DNA from: Taklimakanibacter albus
Lineage (GTDB): Bacteria; Pseudomonadota; Alphaproteobacteria; Rhizobiales; Aestuariivirgaceae
Length of the DNA: 64,000 bases
NCBI RefSeq assembly: GCF_016595235.1
Contig: NZ_JAENHL010000007.1
Span: 310,001 to 374,000, forward strand
Direction: 5' to 3'
Shown: positions 17,411 to 25,307 of the stretch, piece after piece
Layout of the letters: the number at the start of each line of letters is the position of its first letter
Position numbering within the stretch: the first letter of the stretch is position 1
Notes under the pieces: model-generated
Database searches by the model: none
Told to the model about the DNA's origin: nothing
What the model saw: only the letters and a program-made list of their open reading frames with translations
Position numbers and translations under genes: made by a program

Positions 17411-18039
17411 ACCACTGCCCAGCGGCGCGACTCTTCGTCATAGACATTGAGCTCGCCAAGCGAGATGTCGAACCAGGCGCCGTTAAGCGTGAGGTCACCT
17501 TTGGATTCGCGCACGCGCACCCACGGAAAAGTGCGCAGGTTGGCGAGCGAATGCTCGACGGAGGCTTGCTCGACCAGCGTCAGCCTTTGCGCCAGGCTGA
17601 GTTTCTCGTCATCGACGATCGCCGCGACATCGCGCACGCCGGCGAGCCATTTGCCGATGAAGTCGCCGGTGCTCAGCGGATCGCCCGGCTCGGTGATCGC
17701 CCTGATGCCGCCGCAGCGGCCATGGCCCATGATGACGATGTGCTTGACGCCCAATTGCAGCACGGCGAATTCGAGCGCCGCGCTGGTCGAATGATGACGT
17801 CCGTCCGGCGCATAGGGCGGCACCAGATTGGCCACATTGCGCACGACGAAGATTTCGCCGGGCCCGGCATCGAAGATCGTCTCGGGCGCGGCGCGGGAAT
17901 CGCAGCAGGCGATCATCATGACCGTCGGTTTCTGCTGGCCCTCGCCGAGCTTCCGGTAACGCTCCGCCTCCGAGGCGTAGCGCCCGGCGCGGAAGCTCGC
18001 ATAGCCGTCGAGTAACCGTTGCGGGAAGTTGATGCTCAT
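17407..18039 (-). CDS. beta-class carbonic anhydrase
   Basis: This 210-residue zinc enzyme interconverts CO2 and bicarbonate. The beta-class motifs are complete: CCDSR with zinc ligand C46 and the D47/R49 dyad, then GHGRCGG with H106 and C109. NVANLVPPY is the family block that closes the active site. Length is usual for the beta class, and there is no signal peptide, so it acts in the cytoplasm. Its ATG overlaps the CN-hydrolase stop (ATGA) and its stop overlaps the ABM start, placing it third in a tightly coupled operon. The partner hydrolase may release CO2 or carbamate; that link is inference. Confidence 0.95.
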   Translation of the reverse strand: MSINFPQRLLDGYASFRAGRYASEAERYRKLGEGQQKPTVMMIACCDSRAAPETIFDAGPGEIFVVRNVANLVPPYAPDGRHHSTSAALEFAVLQLGVKHIVIMGHGRCGGIRAITEPGDPLSTGDFIGKWLAGVRDVAAIVDDEKLSLAQRLTLVEQASVEHSLANLRTFPWVRVRESKGDLTLNGAWFDISLGELNVYDEESRRWAVV

Positions 18040-18962
18040 TCCGCCGCCTCCGCTTTATGGACTGAAAGATCGACGAGTTTTGCACGCGGCAGGCTGCCTG
18101 CCCCCGGCTGTTCGCCCCAATGCCGGTAGGTCTGGACGCCGCCCGTCTCGCGCACCCGTTTGAGAAGATCGAGATCGACCTTGGCGGTCACCCATTGCGG
18201 CTTGTTGAGCTCACCCAGCGCGATGACGCCGCCCGGCGGAAACCCCTCATCGGACGGCGCGAAGATACCGGCCGCGCCGCAATTATTCTCGACCGCGGTG
18301 CAGAAGGGCGCCGGCCCCACCGTCGGCGCATGCACCGTATAGACCTGGTTCTCGAGCGCCCGCGCCATGGCGCCGGTGCGCACCCGCCAATAGCCGTGCT
18401 CACTCTCGGTATTGGAGGGCGCCAGGATCACATCGGCGCCGGCTTCGGCGAGCGCCCGCGACAGCAGCGGAAACTCGATATCGTAGCAGATCACCAGACC
18501 GACCCGCGCCGGGCCGATATCGAAGACGGTGAGCTCACGCCCGGCCGCGATCTTCCACGGATCGCGCTCCCAGGGCGTCATCATCAGCTTGGCATAGCGG
18601 CCCACCCGGCCGGACGGTCCGAAGAACCGCGCCACATTGAGGGTTTCACCATCAGCCTGGCGCTCCGGCGCGCTCGCCGCGACGATCGCCACGCCGAACC
18701 GGCGGGCCAGTCTATCATGCACGCGGTCGGCTTCCGGCAGACGCTTCGACACCGCATCGATCGAACGCTGCAGATCATGGCCGGCCTCCGGCCCGTCGAG
18801 CGACACCAGCTCCATCGAGGCATATTCCGGAAACACCAGAAGCTCGGCGCCCTGCCCCGCGGCCTCCGCGACCCAACGCTCGAGCTTCGCCTCGTAGTCG
18901 GCGAAACTGCCAAGCGCGTCGAGCGGATATTGCGCGGCGGCGATCGTCAGGCTTCGGCTCAT
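18036..18962 (-). CDS. carbon-nitrogen hydrolase (nitrilase superfamily)
   Basis: This 308-residue enzyme carries the E-K-C triad of the nitrilase superfamily: E46 in VFPEYAS, K125 in GRYAKLMMTPWE and C159 in VICYDIEFP. These are usually amidases, N-carbamoylases or ureidopropionases; the exact branch cannot be told. The ATG at 18962 (MSRSLTIAAAQYP) is chosen because it forms an ATGA overlap with the stop of the upstream acetyltransferase; longer versions would run deep into that gene. It is followed by carbonic anhydrase with another ATGA overlap, so both proteins are made together. Confidence 0.9.
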   Translation of the reverse strand: MSRSLTIAAAQYPLDALGSFADYEAKLERWVAEAAGQGAELLVFPEYASMELVSLDGPEAGHDLQRSIDAVSKRLPEADRVHDRLARRFGVAIVAASAPERQADGETLNVARFFGPSGRVGRYAKLMMTPWERDPWKIAAGRELTVFDIGPARVGLVICYDIEFPLLSRALAEAGADVILAPSNTESEHGYWRVRTGAMARALENQVYTVHAPTVGPAPFCTAVENNCGAAGIFAPSDEGFPPGGVIALGELNKPQWVTAKVDLDLLKRVRETGGVQTYRHWGEQPGAGSLPRAKLVDLSVHKAEAAE

Positions 18963-19549
18963 AGATCCCTCATCCAGAATTGCAGGGTCTGCTCGGTCTC
19001 GGCCATATTGCCGATCTCGGTCCAGTGATAGGTCGTAACCAGTCCCCTTACAGGCCGGTATTGTCTTTTTGTCCAGAAGGCATCGAGCGGACGGTAATCC
19101 GGGGGCCTGCGTGGGTCGTCCTCGGCCCGGACGACAGCGCAAAAGGTCGAACGGGTGAGCCCGAGCTGGCGTGCCTGCGCCTCCCTTGCATCGAAGAAGG
19201 CGTGCCCCAGGCCCCGGCCGCGATAGCTGGCCGAGAGCACGGATTCGGCGCAGTAGAAGATGGTCGCGATATCGAAGCCCTGGGCCGCGAAGGGGGCCTT
19301 GAACTCGTCATGCTCGGCGATGAGCGGCAGGCCGGTCGAGGCGCCGATGATCTTGTCCCCCTCCCGCGCCACCACGATGACCGCGCCCGGCGCTTGCGCC
19401 AGCTTGGTCAGATAGCGCCGCTCATAATCGAGCGAGCCTTCGTAGAGATAGGGATAGGAGCGGAAAACCTCGATCCGCAGACCTGCCACAGCGTCAAGGC
19501 CGACCGTGAGTCTGTCGCCCGTCAATATTTCGGTGGTGATCCCGCCCAT
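18959..19549 (-). CDS. GNAT-family N-acetyltransferase
   Basis: This is a 196-residue acetyltransferase with the GNAT core: VIVVAREGDKIIGASTG (beta strands) and the acetyl-CoA loop SASYRGRGLGHAFFD (about 110-124). The ATG at 19549 (MGGITTEILTG) is taken because further upstream in-frame codons lie in a palindromic intergenic element. It is the first gene of the operon GNAT / CN-hydrolase / carbonic anhydrase / ABM protein. The substrate is unknown; operon context suggests a small amide or amine metabolite. Confidence 0.85.
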   Translation of the reverse strand: MGGITTEILTGDRLTVGLDAVAGLRIEVFRSYPYLYEGSLDYERRYLTKLAQAPGAVIVVAREGDKIIGASTGLPLIAEHDEFKAPFAAQGFDIATIFYCAESVLSASYRGRGLGHAFFDAREAQARQLGLTRSTFCAVVRAEDDPRRPPDYRPLDAFWTKRQYRPVRGLVTTYHWTEIGNMAETEQTLQFWMRDL

Positions 19550-19588
19550 GGTGAGGGCGGAGCTAAAGCAAAAGGTCGGGGCCCGCAA

Positions 19589-19705
19589 GTTTCGCGGCAG
19601 GTTCCCACATGGCACCGTTTCGCCAAACGAATGGGAGCGCCGTCTCCGGCGCTCCCCGTGTCCTGCCCCTCATTCCGCAAGCGTTACGCAAACCTGCCGC
19701 GAAAC
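19589..19705. repeat. 117-bp nested inverted-repeat element
   Basis: Perfect 15-bp terminal inverted repeats (GTTTCGCGGCAGGTT at 19589-19603 and its complement at 19691-19705) enclose a second perfect 10-bp stem (GGGAGCGCCG at 19633-19642 with CGGCGCTCCC at 19647-19656). The size and perfect ends resemble a MITE or a dispersed intergenic repeat. It lies between the divergently placed GNAT promoter region and the end of phoX. No coding sequence is inside. Confidence 0.6.
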
Positions 19706-19789
19706 GAGGGCTCTCTTGAAGTCCTGATCATCATCGCCGCTCTTCACGACAGGCTGATGTCAGTTTCCACACAATCCGTTTCGAATCTG

Positions 19790-19826
19790 ATTTCAACGAC
19801 TTGGGTGGGTCGCTTGAATCAGATCC
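19790..19826. repeat. direct repeat copy at the 3' side of phoX
   Basis: ATTTCAACGACTTGGGT... ending CTTGAATCAGATCC directly abuts the phoX stop codon. It matches about 31 of 38 positions of the segment at 21848-21885 on the other side of the gene. Confidence 0.55.
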
Positions 19827-21767
19827 TCAACCGCCGATCGACCCGCCGCCCTCGCGCGTGATCGCCACGACCGACGGCCGCGGCGGCATCTTGTCGTTGA
19901 AGTCGGGCCAACGCGTAGTGAGCTTCTCGATCGTCTCCGATCCTTCGGCCGGATGCTGCACCGACACGAACATCGTGGTGCCGTCGGGCGTAAAGGCCGG
20001 GCCCGTCGCTTCCGCATCGGTCGGGCAGCAGAACAGCGCCTTGGGCAATGCTCGCGCCGGACCGTCCGTATCGACGGCAAAGATGCCGTCGGCGAGATCG
20101 AAGTCGTTCATGCCGTCGGTCGCCACGAACATGCGGCCCTTGGGATCGAAGGCGATGTTGTCGGGCGTCATGAAGAAGCCGTCGGCGGTCGTCTCGGGAT
20201 GGAATTTGGCGCCGGTCTCGGGCTTCGAGGGATCACCGCACAGAATGAGAATGTCCCACTTGTACTGGGCCGCCGTATGGTCGGCATCCTTGCCCTCGCC
20301 CGGCGGGATCATCTCGATGATATGGCCCCATTTGTTTTCGGGCCGCGGATTGGCGGCGTCGACCTTTTCCGGCTTGCGCTTGGCCGACTTGGTCAGCACC
20401 GCATAGACGCGGCCCGACACCGGATTGGTCTCGAAATCCTCCGGCCGGTCCATGCCGGTGGCGCCGAGCTTGTCGGCGGCGAGCTGCGTCTTGATCAGCA
20501 CCTCGCCCTGGTCGGCGAAGCCGTTCTCAGCCGTGAGCGGGCCCTTGCCATGGACGAGCGGCAGCCAGTTGAGCGTGCCGTCGGCCTCGAATTTCGCGAC
20601 CGACAGCTCGCCTTCATCGAGAATGCCGATATTGGCCTTGCGATCATTGGCATTGAAGGGCTTGGCCGAGACGAAGCGGTAGAGATATTCCTGATGATCG
20701 TCATCACCCATATAGACGGCGACGCGGCCATCCTTGTTGACGACGACCGTGGCGCCCTCATGGCCCATGCGGCCGAGCGCGGTGCGCTTCACCGGCGTCG
20801 AGTCCGCCTCATAGGGGTCGATCTCGACCACCCACTGGAAGCGGTTCACCTCATTGGGCTCCTTTTCGACATTGAAGCGGTCGTCGAAACGGGCGAAGCC
20901 GTAATAATCGGCGGGCTCATAGCCGATACGTTCCATGAGCTCCTGGTTGGGCGTCTTGGCCGCGTCGCCGCCGAAAAACTCATAAGCGAATTCCTCGCAG
21001 GTCAGGATCGTGCCCCAGGGCGTATAGCCGCCGCCGCAATTGGCCATCGTGCCCTTGACCTTGGTGCCGGAGGGATCGGCCGCCGTCTTGAGCTGGGCGT
21101 GGCCCGCTGCCGGACCGGCAATCGCCATCTCGGTCTCCACCGTGATGCGCCGGTTGAGGGGTGAATTGGCGACGAGCGACCACTTGCCGTCCTTCTTCTC
21201 GATCTCGGCGACGCTGTGGCCCATCGCCGATTTGCAGATCTCGACCAGTTCGGCCGTCATCGTCTTGCCGAGCGTCTCGTCGTCCTTGGCGATGAAACCC
21301 GGCACCATGATATGCGGGTTGGGATATTCGTGATTGACGCAGAGCAGCCCGCGCTCTGAGGATGCTGAGCCGAAGGGCATCGGCAGATAGCCGACGAAGT
21401 CGTTGTTGTAGCCGAACTGACGTGCCTGCGTATTGCCCGACTGCTGGGTCGGCTCGAAATCGGTCGCATCCGCGGTGAGCTTGTCGCCCCAGCGCAGCAG
21501 CACCTCGGCCGTGTAGCCCGGCGCCACGTGATGCGTCTGGTCATAGACGCGCTTAAGCTCGGTGAAGGTGAGCGACGACTGGGTGCCGCCGGCGATCGCC
21601 TCGCCGCCGAAGATCGAGCCGGTGAAGCCCGGGGCGATGGCCGAGGCGGCGGCGATGGCCGCCCCGCCGCGCAGCATGTCGCGGCGCGACAGGCGCTCGG
21701 TCAGCACGCTGCGGAAATTGGGGGATGATGATTTGGAACGGATGCTGTCGGGGTCGTGGCGGGTCAT
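19827..21767 (-). CDS. phoX: PhoX-family alkaline phosphatase (DUF839), Tat-exported
   Basis: This 646-residue PhoX-type phosphatase is a calcium/iron-dependent monoesterase of the periplasm. The N-terminus carries a twin-arginine signal (SRRDMLRGGAAIAAASA, about 27-43). Family blocks include GLLCVNHEYPNPH, GTMANCGGGYTPWGT, TCEEFAYEF and GHEGATVVVNKDGRVAVYMGDD, supplying the metal-binding cysteine/glutamate/aspartate residues. AGGAGG precedes the ATG. A Pho-box-like sequence lies 53-70 nt upstream, fitting induction by phosphate starvation through PhoB. The gene stands alone and is flanked by two similar 38-bp repeats. Confidence 0.92.
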   Translation of the reverse strand: MTRHDPDSIRSKSSSPNFRSVLTERLSRRDMLRGGAAIAAASAIAPGFTGSIFGGEAIAGGTQSSLTFTELKRVYDQTHHVAPGYTAEVLLRWGDKLTADATDFEPTQQSGNTQARQFGYNNDFVGYLPMPFGSASSERGLLCVNHEYPNPHIMVPGFIAKDDETLGKTMTAELVEICKSAMGHSVAEIEKKDGKWSLVANSPLNRRITVETEMAIAGPAAGHAQLKTAADPSGTKVKGTMANCGGGYTPWGTILTCEEFAYEFFGGDAAKTPNQELMERIGYEPADYYGFARFDDRFNVEKEPNEVNRFQWVVEIDPYEADSTPVKRTALGRMGHEGATVVVNKDGRVAVYMGDDDHQEYLYRFVSAKPFNANDRKANIGILDEGELSVAKFEADGTLNWLPLVHGKGPLTAENGFADQGEVLIKTQLAADKLGATGMDRPEDFETNPVSGRVYAVLTKSAKRKPEKVDAANPRPENKWGHIIEMIPPGEGKDADHTAAQYKWDILILCGDPSKPETGAKFHPETTADGFFMTPDNIAFDPKGRMFVATDGMNDFDLADGIFAVDTDGPARALPKALFCCPTDAEATGPAFTPDGTTMFVSVQHPAEGSETIEKLTTRWPDFNDKMPPRPSVVAITREGGGSIGG

Positions 21768-21819
21768 CTGCGCCTCCTGGGTTTGCTTACCTTGGGGGTT
21801 CGCAAACTCAGGCGCGAAG

Positions 21820-21837
21820 ATGAACGCTGAATGACGG
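21820..21837 (-). promoter_or_regulatory. Pho-box-like PhoB site upstream of phoX
   Basis: On the minus strand the sequence reads CCGTCAT-TCAG-CGTTCAT, two 7-mers separated by 4 nt, as in the Pho box CTGTCAT-N4-CTGTCAT. The first half has one mismatch and the second two. The spacing, the position upstream of a phoX gene and the orientation support it; the match alone would be modest. Confidence 0.5.
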
Positions 21838-21847
21838 TTCCGACTCT

Positions 21848-21885
21848 ATTTCAAGGACTTAGGTCTGTCCCTTGAATCAAGATCT
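21848..21885. repeat. direct repeat copy at the 5' side of phoX
   Basis: ATTTCAAGGACTTAGGT... ending CTTGAATCAAGATCT, the partner of the copy at 19790-19826. It runs straight into the palindromic mosaic element that follows. Confidence 0.55.
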
Positions 21886-21886
21886 T

Positions 21887-21990
21887 AGAGCGTCGGCCCG
21901 AAAGGTGCGTGCGGTTTTCGGGTAAGCCGATGCGCAAAAACAAAGAGATAGAGCGCCGCGGCGATTCCAACGGAACGCCCGGCGCTCTAG
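21887..21990. repeat. mosaic intergenic repeat with GAGCG/CGCTC palindromes
   Basis: It starts AGAGCGTCGGCCCGAAA, contains AAAAACAAAGAGATAGAGCG, and ends in a hairpin with arms TAGAGCGCCG (21949-21958) and CGGCGCTCTA (21980-21989). This layout resembles RIME-like intergenic mosaic elements of Rhizobiales. It ends 2 nt before the stop codon of the NTF2-fold gene. Confidence 0.6.
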
Positions 21991-21992
21991 AC

Positions 21993-22406
21993 TCACTTGC
22001 CGAGAACCTGCTTTGTCCAGTCCTTCAGATTGTAGTGGGTAGAGACGCGCGTGATCTTGCCATTCTTGATCTCGAAGAAGGCGCCGACGCGCAATTTGTA
22101 GGTCTGCCCCTTCGCCTTCGGCAGGCCCGGATCGGTCGCGAGATATTTGCCCTTGAGATCGAATTCGGCCGCGGCATGCGCGCCCGTCGTGTCGGTCATC
22201 ACCACGATGTTGGACAGCGTCTCCTTGTAGCTCTTGTTCATATGGGTGAGGAATTCCTTGAACAGCGGCTTGCCCTTGCGGCGCTCGCCCTGGCTCACCT
22301 CATGGACGAAGCTGGTGGCGAGGCAGGACAGCATGCCGTCGACATCCTGCTTGTTGAAGGCGGCATAATAGGTCTGAACGAGCTTGCGGGTCTGGGCGGC
22401 GGTCAC
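21993..22406 (-). CDS. NTF2-like (SnoaL/ketosteroid-isomerase fold) protein
   Basis: This 137-residue cone-fold protein shows the usual start VQTYYAAFNKQDVDGMLSCLA and the late ISTHYN-type strand (RVSTHYNLKDW). Such proteins are small isomerases, hydrolases or binding modules; the function cannot be assigned. The GTG at 22406 is chosen because AGGAG lies 7 nt upstream and longer frames run into the next gene. It sits between the regulator gene upstream and an intergenic repeat downstream, with about 64 nt to the regulator stop on the same strand. Confidence 0.75.
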   Translation of the reverse strand: MTAAQTRKLVQTYYAAFNKQDVDGMLSCLATSFVHEVSQGERRKGKPLFKEFLTHMNKSYKETLSNIVVMTDTTGAHAAAEFDLKGKYLATDPGLPKAKGQTYKLRVGAFFEIKNGKITRVSTHYNLKDWTKQVLGK

Positions 22407-22470
22407 GATGGCACTCCTGATTGGATAACGCGCCCGTTTAGCCCGAGCCTGCGGCTGGAGCAACGACCGT

Positions 22471-24108
22471 TCAGCGATCGATGCTGCGCAGGAGCGCCTC
22501 GAACCGCGGATGGGTGCGCAGTGAAACGAGATCGCTGTCATGCCGGGCCCTGACACGCAACCGGCCACGAATGAGAGGCGTCGAGCGCTCCAGCAGGCCA
22601 ATGGCGGTCTCTGCGTCACCACTGAGGGCATAGGCACAGGCGGCATTGTACAAAGTGAGGACATCGTCGGGCTCCAGCAGAAGCGCCAGGGACGCCCAGT
22701 CGCGGGCACGCCCGGTCTCGCCGAGCCTGGCGAGCGCGGTGGCGCCGAGGGCGGCGGCATTGCCGTGCTCCGGATGTCGCTCGAGCTCGCGCTCGATCTT
22801 TTCCAGGCCGCGGCGCAAGGCCGTCTCCGCCTCGGCGTGACGCCCCATATCCTTATAGGCCTGGGCCAGGAGGATGAGGCACCGGAAGTCGTCGGGCCGA
22901 ACCGCATAGGCCCGCTCGAAATACGCTGCCGCCTCGACATATTGTCCAGTCGCCTGGCACGTGCGGGCGCAGTATTTGAGCGCCTCGAACAGATTGGGAT
23001 CGACCGCCATGGCGCGGCGGAACTCTGTTTCGGCCTCGTCATGGCGGTCGAGAGTCAAAAGCGCCAGGCCGCGCGCGGCGTGGGCCTCGGCGAGATCGGG
23101 GTCGAGCTCCAGCGCCCGTGTGCTCGCCGCGAGGATCGTCTCCGGCGTGGCGTCCGACGCGCTCGACATATAAAGCTCCGACTCGCAATCGGCGAGCCCG
23201 GCAAAGGCGCGCGCATAATTGGGATCGAGCTCGGTCGCCCGCCGGAATATGCGCTTGGCGATCTCGAGGCTGCTCTTCGTTTGCCGATGGAAGAACTGCC
23301 GCCCTCTCAAATAGTGCTCATAGGCCTCGACATTGCTCGTCGGCACTTTCGCGATGGCCTCGCTTTCCTTGGGCAGCAGCCTGATGCGGAGCGACTCGAC
23401 GATCCGGCGCGTGATGTCGTCCTGCACGAGAAAGACGTCGACGAGATCGCGATCATAACGCTCCGCCCACAGATGCCCGCCGGTCTCGCCGTCGATCAGC
23501 TGGGCGCCGATCCGCACCCGCTTGCCGGCCTTGCGGACGCTGCCCTCGAGCACGTAGCGCACGCCGAGCTCCTGGCACAGGCGCTGCGCATTCACGGCCG
23601 CCCCCTTGTAGGCGAAGGTCGAATTGCGCGCCGGCACGAACAGCCCGGAAATCTTGGCAAGATCGGTGATCAGATCCTCGCTGATGCCGTCGCTGAAATA
23701 CTCCTGCTCGGGATCGCCGCTCATATTGACGAAAGGCAGGATGGCGATGGACGCTCCCGTCGCAGCGGCGGGGCTGTTGACCACCTCGCGGCTGCCCTCT
23801 GAAGCCTCCACCTCCGCCACGAAGCGGAAGCCGCGGCCATGGATGGTCCGGATGATCTTCTGATCATCGCCGGTGTCGTTGACCGCCTGCCGCGCCGCCT
23901 TGATCCGGCTGCTGAGGGCGGATTCCGACACGATGCGCTCCTTCCAGATCGTCTTGTGGATCTCGTCCTTGGTGACGGTCCGGTCGCGGTTCTCGACCAG
24001 ATAGCGCAGGAGGTCGAAGACCTGGGGCTCGACCGGCTTCGCGCCATCGGCGCCGCGCAGCTCATATCGGTCGGTGTCGAGTTCCCAATCGCCAAACCGG
24101 TAGATCAC
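22471..24108 (-). CDS. winged-helix regulator with TolB-like and TPR domains
   Basis: This 545-residue protein has a three-part layout. Residues 1-100 are an OmpR/CadC-type winged helix (EPQVFDLLRYLVENRDRTVTKDE, then IRTIHGRGFRFV). Residues about 118-250 are a TolB-N/FlgO-like domain (IAILPFVNMSGDPEQEYFSDGI, then YVLEGSVRKAG). From about 265 to the end there are tetratricopeptide repeats (LDPNYARAFAGLADCE, LDPDLAEAHAARGLALL and others). There is no membrane segment, unlike CadC. Related rhizobial proteins are often labelled adenylate-cyclase-like regulators but have no cyclase domain. The GTG start at 24108 has GAGGA 7 nt upstream. Its targets are unknown. Confidence 0.85.
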   Translation of the reverse strand: MIYRFGDWELDTDRYELRGADGAKPVEPQVFDLLRYLVENRDRTVTKDEIHKTIWKERIVSESALSSRIKAARQAVNDTGDDQKIIRTIHGRGFRFVAEVEASEGSREVVNSPAAATGASIAILPFVNMSGDPEQEYFSDGISEDLITDLAKISGLFVPARNSTFAYKGAAVNAQRLCQELGVRYVLEGSVRKAGKRVRIGAQLIDGETGGHLWAERYDRDLVDVFLVQDDITRRIVESLRIRLLPKESEAIAKVPTSNVEAYEHYLRGRQFFHRQTKSSLEIAKRIFRRATELDPNYARAFAGLADCESELYMSSASDATPETILAASTRALELDPDLAEAHAARGLALLTLDRHDEAETEFRRAMAVDPNLFEALKYCARTCQATGQYVEAAAYFERAYAVRPDDFRCLILLAQAYKDMGRHAEAETALRRGLEKIERELERHPEHGNAAALGATALARLGETGRARDWASLALLLEPDDVLTLYNAACAYALSGDAETAIGLLERSTPLIRGRLRVRARHDSDLVSLRTHPRFEALLRSIDR

Positions 24109-24126
24109 TGATCTGTCCTCGTCCCC

Positions 24127-24196
24127 TCAGGAAACCGCTGCAAAATCAAAAGCTAACAGGGATATCCCGGCATCCTGCGCTCGAATTCAGGAAACC
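24127..24196. promoter_or_regulatory. two identical 10-bp direct repeats 60 bp apart
   Basis: TCAGGAAACC occurs at 24127-24136 and again at 24187-24196, each followed by an AAATC shortly after. They lie in the divergent region between the wHTH-TPR regulator and the DUF1127 gene, at a spacing close to six helical turns. They are candidate regulator half-sites; no consensus is known to me. Confidence 0.35.
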
Positions 24197-24278
24197 CTCA
24201 TGAAATCTCCCAGTGGTGTTCAAGCATGCGCCGGTCGTCATCGCTACCCTGTTTTCACAGTCAGAACGGAGACCAGCC

Positions 24279-24473
24279 ATGAAAGACCTCACCTTGATCC
24301 TGCAGGAATCACTCTCTTCACGAATATTAAGATTTCTGGCCCGACGCCACCGGGCGCGGCGGGACGCGCGTCATCTCGCCGGCCTCGAGGACTATCTCCT
24401 GCGCGATATCGGCCTCAGCCGCGACGAAATCGAGAGGCCATCATCCCCTGTCATCCCGGGCAATCGCTATTGA
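24279..24473 (+). CDS. DUF1127 (YjiS-like) small protein
   Basis: This 64-residue basic protein ends with the DUF1127 signature LAGLEDYLLRDIGLSRDEIE. Small DUF1127 proteins in alphaproteobacteria take part in RNA and phosphate or carbon metabolism in the cases studied; some bind RNA. The start ATG 24279 has GGAGA 6 nt upstream. Its promoter region is shared with the divergent wHTH-TolB-TPR regulator, which may control it. It converges with the ArsR gene, whose stop lies 4 nt beyond. Confidence 0.85.
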   Translation: MKDLTLILQESLSSRILRFLARRHRARRDARHLAGLEDYLLRDIGLSRDEIERPSSPVIPGNRY

Positions 24474-24477
24474 GCCG

Positions 24478-25173
24478 TTACGGCAGTGTGATGCCGAAGG
24501 TGTCGCGGAAGCCTTCGATGCCCAACGGTGTGAAAGTGACGGCGCGGCTGTCGCGGCCGCGTTTGATCCAGCCGAGATCGAGACAGCGCTGGCACAATCC
24601 GGCGCCGAGCTGGCCGGCCAGATGCGAGCGCCTTTCGCTCCAGTCGAGGCAGGTGCGGCAGAGCGGCCGGGTATTTTTGGGCTCATCCAGTTCGAGGCCG
24701 AAATCGCGGAAGAAGCGGTGGCCCTCCTCGGTGACGGCGGCGGCCCCGTCGGACAGGACGATGAACTGCCGGGCGCTCAGCCGGTCGGCGAGCGTGACGG
24801 CGAGCCAGCCGGCCAGATGGTCGTAGCAGGTGCGCGCCGTTCGCATGGCCTGATCCTTGGGGCCGGTCGGGCGGTAGCGCCGGGGGCCATTAGCGGCGAC
24901 GATCATCAGGGCCTCCATCGCGGTCGCGATCTCGGGCGAAGCGAGGCGGAAATAATGATGCCGGCCCTGCTTCGCGAGCGCGATGAAACCGGCCTCGGTG
25001 AGCTTGGCCAGGTGCCCGCTGGTCGTCTGGGCGCTCACCCCCGCATGCCAGGCGAGCTCACCCGCCGTCAGCGCCCGCCCGTCGGCAAGCGCCTGCAGGA
25101 TATTGGCCCGCGCCGGATCGCCGATGAGGGCGGCCACTTCGGCGAGGCTGTTGCCGGAAACGATATTGGTCAT
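24478..25173 (-). CDS. ArsR-family transcriptional regulator
   Basis: This 231-residue regulator has a winged helix at about 10-85 (ALIGDPARANILQALADG, then AGVSAQTTSGHLAKLTEAGFI and the wing KQGRHHYFRLA). The C-terminal half has LCRTCLDWSERRSHLAGQLGAGLC with three cysteines that could bind metal or sense thiols. This layout matches the ArsR regulators found divergent from EamA/DMT exporters or oxidoreductases. The ATG at 25173 (MTNIVSGNSLAEV) begins the conserved part. It is divergent from the EamA transporter, with a 34-bp palindrome between them as probable operator. Confidence 0.88.
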   Translation of the reverse strand: MTNIVSGNSLAEVAALIGDPARANILQALADGRALTAGELAWHAGVSAQTTSGHLAKLTEAGFIALAKQGRHHYFRLASPEIATAMEALMIVAANGPRRYRPTGPKDQAMRTARTCYDHLAGWLAVTLADRLSARQFIVLSDGAAAVTEEGHRFFRDFGLELDEPKNTRPLCRTCLDWSERRSHLAGQLGAGLCQRCLDLGWIKRGRDSRAVTFTPLGIEGFRDTFGITLP

Positions 25174-25210
25174 GGCGCCGACTATACGCCTCGGCTTCTC
25201 CCCGGTCAGC

Positions 25211-25244
25211 CGCGAATGCTTCGGCCGCGGCCGAAGTGTTCGCG
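25211..25244. promoter_or_regulatory. 34-bp hyphenated palindrome, probable ArsR operator
   Basis: The core CTTCGGCCGCGGCCGAAG (25219-25236) is a perfect 18-bp palindrome. Outer arms CGCGAA (25211-25216) and TTCGCG (25239-25244) extend it with TG on both sides. It is midway between divergent ArsR and EamA genes, where ArsR regulators normally bind. Confidence 0.5.
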
Positions 25245-25307
25245 GGCGACGTCCTGCGTGATCCGTGACACAGATCGCGGCCATCACACGAGATTAGGAT
25301 GATCGCC

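Noticed and set aside
21993-23042. 349-residue protein combining the NTF2-fold protein with an upstream part
   Set aside because: The upstream 210 codons are an out-of-frame reading of the TPR regulator; GTG 22406 has its own AGGAG.
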